Source: Podaxis mareebaensis
Taxonomy: Eukaryota; Basidiomycota; Agaricomycetes; Agaricales; Agaricaceae
Direction of reading: 5' to 3'
Length of the DNA: 64,000 nt
Assembly: GCA_018524725.1 (NCBI GenBank)
Contig: JAEUWP010000544.1
Span: 1-64,000, forward strand
The translations under genes were made by a program, and so were the position numbers. A model generated the notes under the pieces. The model was not told the origin of the DNA. It ran no database searches and saw only the letters and a program-made list of their open reading frames with translations. Of the stretch, positions 49,598 through 59,796 are shown piece after piece (position 1 is the stretch's first letter; every line of letters begins with the position of its first letter).

Positions 49598-50063
49598 TGT
49601 GGACTGTCGAAGATGGGCACAGAGATTCTATAATCTGAACACTCGCCGTTTCAGTTATAACAGCGACGACGACCACGAGAAAAGTTTACCAGTATTGTCC
49701 ATCGGACCGGGAGTTGGAAGCCGGTGGAATGGCTGATTAATGAACAGTTTGTGACTAATCTGGATGAGCGGGTTGCACCTGTGGATGGAAAGATGAAGAG
49801 CGAGTAAGCACATGCGAAGTGGTGGTCGCCTCACGTGTCGCTCAAGGGTAGGCAGGCACATATCGTAAGCACTGGTTATCGTTCTCACGGCTAGACATCC
49901 CTTGAATATGACCATTGTCCCCTCACGTTATGAGGAGTCATCCAATTATTTTAATGGGTTAGAATGAATGAGATGTGGATGTGGTATAATACAAGGATCG
50001 GGGAAGGAGCACGAAAACGACTACAATCAACAATAAATGAATATCAAACAACGTCGCGTGCAC
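49598..50063. other. Intergenic stretch
   Basis: Promoter side of OYE copy 1 and 3' side of the TPR gene. A tataac element lies about 58-64 bases upstream of the OYE ATG on the plus-strand reading. No gene is seen. Confidence 0.45.
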
Positions 50064-51517
50064 TCAGCTCTTGGTTCGCAATCGAGTCAAATGGTCATCT
50101 AACCGCTTCCTCCACAGACCATGCACGCCCTCCATCATCTTTGCGCTCTCTTCGTCCTCAACCAACGCCAATTCTCGCCACGCTAGGAACTCTTCTTCGT
50201 TCTCCGGCAAGCCCTTCCCTTCAGTCTGAAGTTGGATAAGCTTGTCAACAAGTCCCGCGTCATTCTGAAGATCAGCACGCCGAAGCCCACGTGTGAGCGC
50301 CTCTTTGGCTTTCCTTATGTTTCCGAGTCTGTGGTGAGCTGTTGAAACACGGAGGTATCTAGGTCATCCGTTTTAGCTCAAGTTGTAAGTCGAGAAAACG
50401 GTAAAACACACCCTTTGGCATACAATGGATCAGCACGAATTGCTACCTCTCCATCTTTTCACGCTTCATGTAGGTCCGAGTCCCTGTCTACGTCATCTCC
50501 GGGTATCAAGTAAGTTGCAGCACGATTTGCACAACAGACAGCCAACAATTTCTCGGCTTCTTTAGTCTTCTCACGATTGGGATCTGAACGAAAAGCGTTC
50601 ATGAGTCGGTCGATGGCGTCGCTATAGGCAGCGATTGCTCCCCTGCGGTCTCGTTTGTTATATAGCTCGTTTCCTTTGGCCTTGGATTCTTGAGCCATGG
50701 AGAGCGGGATATCGTAAGAGAAGAGCGAAATAGAGGAAGAGGGCGAATGGGATGAGGCGGCTTCTGATTCAACAGCCCAGTTAAACATTGCTGGAAGCTT
50801 GTCTAGGAAGGGTTTGAGAGTGGGCGTATGCTGCTTGAGGTTGCGCTGGATAATAAGAATGCTTGGGAGACATGATTCAAGACCCGGTAAGGGTTTGGCT
50901 ATACAGCGTCGGATGAAGCTAGTAAACCAGTCTGAGAGACGTTCCAGAAAAGAAACAATGAAAACGTACTGCAGTACTTCTTCGGATGTCGGCGCGCTTT
51001 TGTACTTGTCTACTAACCGTGGTGCATCTATCTTATTCCCATAAGTCATACACTCCATCATAAACCGCGCACGCTCCTTCGTCGTCCCTCCATCCGTCAG
51101 CGGCGTCAACCGGAGCCACCATGTCACATTCTCTTGTACTGGAAGCGTTGAAAAGTCAATGGTAGACCAATCTATTGATGATTCTTTGCGTTGTTGTTCA
51201 ACAAGCTTGGCTCCGTTCTGTAAGACCTTTCTCAACTGAGGATTCTGACTTTCCATGATATACCTGTTGCATATCGGATGGGAGCTTGTAACCAGAGAAT
51301 CCCTGGAGCAGGGTAAATGGCACTACCTCATAAGTGCATCGACACCTATTTTGCCAGTCACTGGATCTGGCTTGACCGAGTTCATGATATCCTGTTATGA
51401 GAGGAAATGGCAAGGTCAAGCCGGCTTAAGCATGCGGAGTCAAGGGAGACTCACCTTGATAATAGTGTCGTCAATGCCTAAGGCTTGCAATTGTGCCTTC
51501 ACAGCGTCGCTGGCCAT
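50064..51517 (-). CDS. TPR-repeat protein with in-frame TGA
   Basis: Starts MASDAVKAQLQALGIDDTII; two short introns lead to YIMESQNPQLRKVLQNGAKL. The middle contains VTWWLRLTPLTDGGTTKERA and a TPR motif (SKAKGNELYNKRDRRGAIAA, then CCANRAATYL). Exactly where the next TPR helix should start there is a TGA (50459-50461) between DLHEA and KDGEVAIRADPLYAKG. The same frame then stays open, splices canonically and continues YLRVSTAHHRLGNIRKAKEA to a natural end LTRLRTKS at 50064. The arrangement KGNELY...ANRAA...AIRADPLYAKGY is that of TPR co-chaperones. With the TGA, the product would stop before the second and third TPRs. The end given is that of the full reading frame. Confidence 0.72.
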
Positions 51518-52790
51518 GGTGGTGGTCGTAGAGGAAGAGACGTCATAAATTGCCTTATGCGGTTCTGGAATATTCCCTTGGCATCACTAGCAATTGGCAC
51601 AGCGATAGACAGCAATGTCGACAAGCGCCCTCATTAAGCAGAATTCAACAGCACACCCACACGCTACGTTCGCTACGATCATCAGAAACCCCAAATGGAA
51701 TTCGTATCTGTCACCAAGTATGTCTCCGTCCAAATGAAATATGCTCTGGTCGCGCTCGCTCAGAGTTATAACACAAACCGAGCCAAGTGTTTGAGCGTTA
51801 TCAATCATACCCTCTTGCACTGACGAGACCCCTATGCCCCGATATCTCGAGTAACATTGTTACTCCCATGAGCTCGTTTTGCTTCGCCAAACAAGTGCCG
51901 ATTTGACTCCATTGACATCGGAAAATTCAGCTCTTGGTGCACCCCTGGAAATTGGAATGAAAATTCTTATCTCCATTTCCATCGCAGAGGAGAGAAAGCG
52001 TGTCCCCAAGCAGGCCTGAGCTCATCCCGTACGTCAAAGTAATTTAATCTTCTCCCAACGGCGAAATGGTTCTCCAACAACAGTCCCGGCGACTCCGGTT
52101 CAAATATGGCATCATCTCGTCCCTGTAAATTCCAAACAACTGCTTCATGCTGTATGGTGCTCATGTCCCCGGTGAAGATAAATATTGGAGTAAGAAGCAG
52201 CTCGGATCTTGAGCTTTCAGGGCGCTTTAGACGGGTACGACTTTCCAAGATGACATCTGACGGAAGGTGCACAATTACTTATCATGTACAACACTCACAC
52301 TATATGAGGGGTATTCTGCAATGTCTCTAGCCGTGAGTACTAGTATAACATAAGCCAATATAGCTCTTTTCCGGAGCTAATCCCCTGGTGATTCCGGATA
52401 TATCTGGGGAGCGTTACTTCCACTCCATTTTGACATGCGAGTATTGTAGCTTCTGAAATGATGGTGAACTTTCTGGGTCCAGGACAGTACCCCGCTTTCA
52501 TCGCAGACGGAACCGGAAGCACGGTTCATATCACCCTGGGCTTTCGTAAGTGGAACCATTACGACATGATGCATAAATGCATGAAGGTCGAGCGGGGCTG
52601 GCTTGCAGGGAAAAGACGGGGAGGCATCGGGTTTTGCCATGCCGCGAAGTGCAAGTGCACAAGACTAACGGGGCTGAGTCTGGGCGAAGGCCAAATTACT
52701 GGTGTTTCTTAATTATCGACTGGCTGAATGTAACCTTTGAACATTAAAGGATGGAATTTTGGCGGAGCGTGAACCATTCAGATGGAGTTC
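51518..52790. other. Intergenic stretch, no supported gene
   Basis: Minus-strand frames at 51967-52272 and 52377-52640 are open for 90-100 codons but show no domain or splice logic. I see no repeat. It separates the TPR gene from OYE copy 2. Confidence 0.45.
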
Positions 52791-54097
52791 CTACAGTTTG
52801 CTCTCACTAACGAACGGATAATCAGTATAGCCTCTTCCACTCGTGTCGCCCATCAGGTAGAAGGTCTTCCGGTCGTATGCCGTTAGGGCTAAATTCTTCT
52901 CCAACCTCACCGGTAAATCAGGCTGCATCCGATGGATTGAATATAGGTAAATCAAGATGTGCAACAAACTTACATTCGCAATGAAAATCCTGCCAAACGC
53001 CACTAGCTCATTCCCCCTCTCGTCAGCTTGACGCAAGGCGTCGTCACGATCATACCCTCCTGCACTAATATAGACCTTGGGTGCCCAAATGTCCCTCAAG
53101 AAGTCGTTCGCGGCATGGCGTTTCTGTGCTCGCACGTCGTGGTTCCGGTCACCTGCCACTCGTGGCTCAATAACGTGGATATAAGCCAACTCCGGAAATT
53201 CTCGCTTTAGCGTCGAGACAAAATGAGTGAACTGAGGTAACGGGTCGTCCATCCCCATATCTGTCCGACCCGGTTCGATTTCGTGGCTGAGCACATCCTC
53301 GGACGTTTACGCTGGCAGACGACTCACCGCCGAAGGGACTCCAAGGAGATAACCTTATTCCAACCTTCCTGGAACTTCCTACAGCATTGACGACTGCTCT
53401 GATAACCTCTAGCCCAAACCTCGATCGATTCTCTACTGATCCACCGTATTCATCCTGCCGCTGGTTGCTGACGTCTTGTAGGAACTGATCTACAAGGTAT
53501 CCATTCGCTCCATGAATTTCTACCCCATCAAAGTGTGCTTCGTGTACAGCTCTGCGGGCTGCAGTGGCGTATAGTTGAACGTACTCTTTGATTTCCGGGA
53601 TGGTGAGCTCCCGCGGCACGGAGGCTCCCTTGCTTTTCCTGGGGATCGGAGAGGGTCCTACAACCGAGAAAGATGGATCATCATCCTTCAGATTTTCTTC
53701 AGCGGCCTGTCGACCCAGTGCCCATAGTTGGCTAAAAATAAACGAGCCCTTTTCGTGAACGCCTTCCACTACCTAAAGAGAAAAGTCCTTCGCTAAACAC
53801 CGAGGCGAAGGAGACGATGGTACGCACCTCCTTCCAGGCATTTATCTGATCTTGGTTATAGATCCCAGGAACGTGCTTTAGCCCGCCAGCTTGAGGAGCA
53901 ATGATTGTAGCTTCAGCGATCAGAAGAGTCCCTGGGGTCGTTCCGCGCTGAGAATAATATTGCTTCACGACGGGCAGATTCGGAACATGTTGTTTATTGG
54001 CCCGAACCCTAGTGAGAGGGGCGAGCACTATACGATGCTTAAGGTGCATCTCACCAACTGTAATAGGTTGAAAGAGACGAGAACTCGAATGTGCCAT
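52791..54097 (-). CDS. Old Yellow Enzyme (FMN ene-reductase), copy 2
   Basis: Paralogue of the OYE at 48.3 kb with the same enzyme role. Starts MAHSSSRLFQPITVGEMHLK with HRIVLAPLTRVRA. Key blocks: LIAEATIIAPQAGG, GIYNQDQINAWKEV, FSQLWALGRQAAEE, HFDGVEIHGANGYLVDQF (the His/Asn pair is kept, with one Gly in place of the Asn seen in copy 1), SNQRQDEYGGSVENR (Tyr donor), GIRLSPWSPFGDMGMDDP across an intron, VYISAGGYDRDDA and AFGRIFIANPDLPVRL, ending DYPFVSESKL. All introns are GT-AG and in phase. The divergence from copy 1 indicates an old duplication. Confidence 0.92.
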
Positions 54098-55305
54098 TGT
54101 GCGTTTACGCTCCGTTCACAGGTTTACAGCAGGATGCTTGCACGGGTTGAAGGTAAGGAAGACGTTGAGGAAGGACCAGAGGTACTAAGTGGGAAGAGCC
54201 TATATCACCAAGCGCCGGTGGGAGGATCGGTCATATTTTGAACATGATGAATAATGGTTTACAACATAGGATGACGTCGTAGTGAAGCTGGCCCGGTATT
54301 CCGGCCCCCGGGGGCCAGATGTTCTCTGCAAGTCGATTGGTCACATATTGAGATATAGATAGAGCATGAGGTTAAGCCATAGACCGATGGTAAACGGGTT
54401 TGATCGGTCCGACTGCCACTACGTAATATTTAATGTTGGATTGCATGTTTGTTGATATTTGTCTTGCAAGAGTATCATCGTAGCGGGACTGGTTCATTCT
54501 TTTTCATTCTTCCTACGGCCGTGGCACTGTTTCACTTCTACGTGAAACAAAGATACTCACCCTTCCTGGGCGAGCCCATAGCAACTGTTAACATGAGCCG
54601 AGCGGTCCACAGAGACGTTGTACATCTAAACATGAATGATTCTTTTGAAGCGTCGTGAACCAAGCTATTCGCAACCCAATTGAATCCTCCCGGATGTCAA
54701 AATGGTTGCAGCCTGCATCCATAGTTCTGCTCTCATATCAGTCCTGTACAGTACAACCCTGGTTCGCAAACCTGAAACGTCAATCATCGGGGTGGACCAA
54801 AAACGAAAAGAAAAGTTCGGAACCGAAGAGAACCGAACAAGTCAGGGTTTGATTCGGTGAGATAGCGGCCTGGCACTCGGAGTGTTACACAACCGTCGCT
54901 GGCCTCCGCCAATCCTTCGGCTAGCACATCGGTGGTCAGGTCGGGGTTGGTTTCGGGCGCATCAGGTCCCGCCCTCAGGGTCTACCAATGTGCGCTTGGC
55001 CTGTTGGATATTGAGTTGAAAACAGATAGTCTACACGTCTACTGACATGTATTCCAATATCTGAATACACCAATGCTTGGAGGGGCCATTTTTCCGAACT
55101 CTAAACCCTGAATATTCTGCGGAGTTCTCTTGTGCGTGTTCGGCCTCCCTATGGTGGGCTGATTTGAGGAATATTCGAGGTCGGCCTTTGGCCACTCAAG
55201 CAGCTGAGGGACTGCCAGTGTAGGCATAGATATAAAACCATCCCTCGCTTCCTTGTTCTACCATTCATGATTCCAGCTCCCCACGTTCCTTAGAGAATTA
55301 TCACA
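54098..55305. other. Intergenic stretch with GC palindrome
   Basis: No gene is supported in 1.2 kb. A strong palindrome ggcccccgggggcc lies at about 54301-54314. Confidence 0.5.
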
Positions 55306-55599
55306 ATGCAAGGTACAAGCACCACCGGTATGTAGTATGTATGGCACCGTATAGGACCATACTGACTTGTGACTGTAGATGAAGTTATTATCATTGATGA
55401 CGATCCACTGCCTTTCCCAGAAGGCTTCACTCGATACCAAGTCACTCCACGGCTCAGTGTCGAGACTGTTGTTCACATAAATACTGCTCCGGAATACTGG
55501 CCAGTCCCAACCGCAGTTCTGGGAAAGGTTGTTTATATCCTGGATCCGCGTGAAAACCCTCCCGACTGCATCAAGACTGGGATAAAGCGGTACATTTAA
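55306..55599 (+). CDS. Small hypothetical protein, two exons
   Basis: ATG at 55306 (MQGTSTT), a canonical GT-AG intron of about 50 nt, then DEVIIIDDDPLPFPEGFTRY and QVTPRLSVETVVHINTAPEY to a TAA at 55597-55599, about 81 residues. No signal peptide, membrane segment or known domain. The acidic IIIDDD block and the clean splice make a real gene plausible. Function unknown to me. Confidence 0.4.
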
Positions 55600-56721
55600 T
55601 TTCCGTGGTCGTTAGGTTGAATTTTCTGACACTCGGAGTACATTAAGTGTCAAGACTCATGGACTGGCACGACGGGGAGTTGGAAGGATTCAGTCATTGT
55701 TCCTCTCCTGGGTGATGTTGAATGTCGACGTTCGACACTCTACTGCAATGGGTGTTTGATCTGCAACTCAGCTGAGCCCGGATTCCTCAGCTCATTTGTA
55801 CGCTGGGATGCCGATAACCAGACCCATAAGGATTTACCCACTTGACTGCCTATGGAAACTCGTGAACGTGAAGCATCATCGGTTGTAGCACAAACGGAAG
55901 GTCAGTGCCCTTCTTCTATCTTTTTGGGATGTACCTGATGGGACGCATGCTAGATGAACGCTCGCTGGCTGACAGTTTTTCGGGATCCTCTTCCCAGATG
56001 ATGACACCCAATGCGGCGCCCGTTCCAACCCAACCAGTCAAAATTGAACCTATCATGCATCCGGTTGATGGTGATCCCACGTTGCTTATTTCTGACCCAT
56101 ATCCCTCTCATTGGGCCCAGTGGTACTAATATATTATGACTATGCCTTCGTTACCCACTCGAAAATACTGCTTGAATTTTGAGACCTCCTCGCTCAGTAG
56201 TACGCTCCTTATTCTCACGTAATATATATTTATTGTTTATATATGACTTCAGCAATTAGCGAGGAATTACAGGAAGGGGTGGCTCGCGAACATGAGGTGT
56301 CCGGGGGTATTCGGCTTATACAGTTATTCAGGGGATGGCGCGGGAAAGCAGCGGGTCCAGCGCCAGTGCTGACCGACTGCCGGAGCAACAACGGACACCG
56401 CCCATTATCAGCCGTCATATCTCCTGCGCTTGTTCGGATCCCCTTCGCTTCCGAACTTTTCTTTTCGATTCTGGTATATACCCGTCAATCATTACTTCAA
56501 GTTGTGCTTTAAATAGCCAAAAAGTATAAAATCACGTCGATGGTCTTTCTGTCTTCCAGTGCCAGGCGCATCCCATAGTAAGTAACACAACACACCCCTC
56601 ATTAACAACCACGTTTCTAATTCTTTCTCTTTCTCCCTCATACAGGGTTACTTTGGCTGGTCCTAGTCACTGATTATCACGACTCAGACGTCATCGGTAA
56701 CAACTCAGCCAATATCCCATC
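55600..56721. other. Intergenic stretch with a weak small open frame
   Basis: An open frame at 55905-56129 ends in PTQPVKIEPIMHPVDGDPTL, which looks protein-like, but no in-phase first exon could be found. TATAAA near 56525-56530 may belong to the next gene, whose leader could contain an intron. Confidence 0.4.
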
Positions 56722-58046
56722 ATGAAGTTCTCCACCTCCTTCGTTGTTCTCGCATTCTTCCTTTCCAAGTCCACGATCACTTTCCCCGTCGTACGCGGTT
56801 GTTAGCTTGATACTCTGAGCAATATTGACATAAATGCTCACCTAACTTAGGATAATAATGGCTATGATCTCCTCGAACGGGACCTCTCCGATGTATATGA
56901 TCTTGAAACTCGCGATTTCTATGACAGCATGTACGAGGAGCGTCCTTTCGATGGTGACGGACTCTCCGAACGGGATTTCTCCTACGACGGTCTCAAAGCG
57001 CGGGGAGGTGCCAAACCCCCTGCTAATAAGCCCAAATCCCCCGCTAATAAGCCTAGGCCCCTTGCTAATAAGCCCAAGCTCCCTGATAATAAGCCCAAAC
57101 CCCCTGCTAATAAGCCCAAACCCCCTGCGGCTCAGCTCAAGCCTCCTACAAATCAACCAAAGCCCAATAAGCCAGCTGGCACTTGCAAGAAGCCAACTCG
57201 TGGCGGCAAGAAGCAGTCATTTGTAGCACGGACTACAGCAGGGCAAAGTAAGTGTTTCCTATCCCCAGACAACCACAAAATTGATCCAAAACGGTACAGC
57301 GATCACTATTGGTGGAACGCAATATACGCTTGAAGCCAGCGTCTCTAGGCAAGGCGGCGAAGAGGCGAGTTTAATCCATCACCATATTACAATGAACCCT
57401 GACACTGAATATGCTTCATAGACGTTCAAAGTTGAAGGCGGGCAGGCATTCGCCAAGCGTCCTAAACACACAGGCAACCCCCCCGATAGATTCACCAAGG
57501 AAATTGCCAATACAAGGAAAGCCTCTGAGGTGCTTCAGAGCGGGCTGTAGATCGCCGATGGCACATTTGGAGAATACACGTGGCTAATCACGGCCGCTAT
57601 GCCAGGAGGCGAGATTCAGGACAGATGGTTTGGAGATCCCAAGGAATTTGCAACGAAGGAGAAGTGCGAGAAAGATATGGGTAGGGCGCTGGCGGTTGTG
57701 AAGGCTGCACAGGAGAAGTTGGCACTGGATGCCGGGTTCGTGCACGGAGGTAGTCATCCAGGAAACGTACGTTCTCGCAATCGACCTTGGATGTTGCATT
57801 GATTGATGATTGATTGGCTCCATGGCTTTCCAGTGGTTCGTTCCTCTCACTGGGCCTATTACCGAGGCTTTTCCTGTGGACTTTGGTATCACGTTGCCCG
57901 GAGTACGTTATTCATCCTGACTGTTAAAATGCTGTCACTCGCTGACGTCTACCCAGGACACTAATATTGATAAACTCCTCTCAGATCAATTCAAGTATCC
58001 CGATGATTACTGGACAGCTTTTGCTGGCTGTCATGTTTGTGAGTAG
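56722..58046 (+). CDS. Secreted protein with heptapeptide repeats and kinase-like C-terminal domain (catalytic Asp lost)
   Basis: Signal peptide MKFSTSFVVLAFFLSKSTI; an intron; an acidic pro-region rich in ERDL/ETRDF; seven heptapeptides of NKPKPPA type (57016-57162); then a folded domain. Its blocks are ITIGGTQYTLEASVSRQGGE, FKVEGGQAFAKRPK, FTKEIANTRKASEVLQSGL, IADGTFGEYTWLITAAMPGG (hinge-like), MGRALAVVKAAQEKL, AGFVHGGSHPGN (catalytic-loop position, with no Asp after the His) and FPVDFGITLPG (DFG-like). The spacing fits a small kinase-fold family known to me from mushroom secretomes, but the domain call is inference. The frame has a TAG at 57548-57550 between SGL and IADG, and the intron at 57365-57421 uses a GC donor. 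Other introns are GT-AG and in phase. Confidence 0.62.
57016..57162 (+). repeat. Tandem 21-nt repeat, seven units
   Basis: Seven consecutive 21-nt units encode heptads ending NKPK/NKPR, AQLK or NQPK. Units 1-5 are nearly identical at DNA level, while units 6-7 have diverged. The array sits between signal peptide and kinase-like region and is Lys/Pro-rich, so probably extended and positively charged. Confidence 0.85.
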
Positions 58047-58436
58047 AGCGGTCAGATGGATCAGTTATTGGTAGGGAACCCCTTGGCATGAAAATAGAAA
58101 GTCAATGTTTCATCAGTTCTTGAACGCCCGAACGCCGAGATTTTTATGTGAACTGATTCAACATTGTCAGACGATAGCACCGCCGTCCTTTAGAAGTACC
58201 ACGCAGTCATTGTGATCTGAGTTTTCAGGGAGAAACAGTTGCTCGGAGTCAGTCAGGTCCGGCTTCACACTATATGACCGATCCATCTGACGGGATATGC
58301 GGGGAGGAACAACGGTATTGAAAGCGCATCTCGTTAGGCGTGACTCACGTTGATTAAATAGCTAAGGGTTTATTCCTCCACCATTGGATGCCCTTTAAAT
58401 CCAAACATATATATTTTATCTCCAGCACCACATCAC
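58047..58436. other. Intergenic stretch
   Basis: No gene seen. Convergent 3' flanks of the kinase-like gene and the minus-strand hypothetical. Confidence 0.45.
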
Positions 58437-59400
58437 TCAAAAACGATAATACCACCTCCCATCCTCCCCCTGCTCACTAACACTGCTCACCCCAAAAACC
58501 CGACAAACCGGATACGACACGACCTTATTCTGCCACTCAGGATCTTTCCCGCACTCCCTCACAACAACCTCATACCGATACAACAACGCAAGCAAATGCT
58601 TCAAGTACTCTTCCAACCTCTTCACCCCACCATTCCTAGCCCACCTAGCTTAAGCCCCAGAATCGCCCCTCGTTCCAAATCATCCCGCTCCTCCAGGTTA
58701 ACCTTAAACTTCTCTTCATCCATCGTGCAATAATAAAACATCCAATGCGGGATTTTTTCCGCCTTGTAGCCAAGCCACCCTAACATCTCTGTAGCCTCTC
58801 TCACAACCTCCTTCGTCGTAATCATACTCTCATACTCACCAGACGTGACGTACCCAGCCGCGTCAGCAAAATTCCAAAACAAGTACGGAAGCAATGCCGC
58901 CTCGGCTATTTGATCGAACCCAAGCGAATGATAGAACGTCTGCAAATGATTGAGTCTGAGGAGAGGGATGTGTGGATGATTTGCGAGCTTGAGGAGAGCT
59001 GGCATTTGGTTCTCGTGTATCAATATTTTGACCACATCCTCGAGGGGACTGTGCTCCGTATCGTATCCTGGTCGTTCTCGTCCAGCTACAGCACCATAGT
59101 GAGATGTGGCGCTCTGAATCCAAAAGGAGAGTTTCTGGTTCTCCTCGTTGAAGAACGAAGGGTACCGTGCCCTCAATTCATCAGAGAACAGCAGGTCGTT
59201 ATCCATATTGCGTGCTGCTTGCGCGAGTTCGTGCGCAGGAGGGTACTTTTGTCGTTCGGTGAGAGCGAAGGTATGGATTGTGGAGATGAGTTTACGGGTA
59301 AAGTGATTGAGCTCGGCGGATTGTGTTGGACGGTTTCGAGGGATTAGGCCGCTGCGCGGGGGTGTGAATTTACGGCATTCATGGACATAACTAAAGTTGG
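58437..59400 (-). CDS. Conserved hypothetical protein with a one-base frameshift
   Basis: The main frame runs from about 59400 (YVHECRKF after an acceptor-like tttag, then TPPRSGLIPRNRPTQSAELN) through KLISTIHTFALTERQKYPPA, NDLLFSDELRARYPSFF, IHENQMPALLKLANHPHIPL, EAALLPYLFWNFADAAGYVT and HWMFYYCTMDEEKFKVNLEE to LKLGGLGMVG, where a TGA follows at about 58622. In another frame the sequence continues without a break as VKRLEEYLKHLLALLYRYEV to a stop at 58437. One extra G in the GGGG run at the junction would join the two. I recognise no catalytic motif; the helical composition suggests a globular intracellular protein. The first exon was not found, so the 5' border is approximate. Confidence 0.6.
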
Positions 59401-59796
59401 AGGCGAGGATATGTCAGGGGATGTTGTGTTCTTGGTGCATGGGGTGATGGGGCACCAGTGGAACGAGGTTGTATTTCCAGTGGAGTCAAATCGGTACCGA
59501 ATGTCAATGTTGTCATTTCGAGTATGGCACCGGCTGTTGTTTAGACAACATAAATAGCTGCCTACGCTTATCATCGGGTCCGAGGGTTTATTTCAAGGAG
59601 CGCACGGAGTTAAATTTATTAATTTCGGGGCCTTGAGGCTTTCCAAATTGAGTGATTTGCGTGTTCTGTGGGTCCCTTGGGCTCGAAAGGCGGCTCGACC
59701 CTGATTCAACAAACAACACGGAACGATGCGCGACGAGACTACATACTTACAGGTACACTAGGAATACACGACAGGGGCAAACTACAACAAGGTTAC
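59401..59796. other. Intergenic stretch
   Basis: No gene identified. It may contain the missing first exon of the hypothetical gene to the left. The OXR1 3' end lies at 59797. Confidence 0.4.

Noticed and set aside
54301..54314. GC-rich palindrome ggcccccgggggcc
   Set aside because: Isolated, with no neighbouring gene or repeat to give it meaning.
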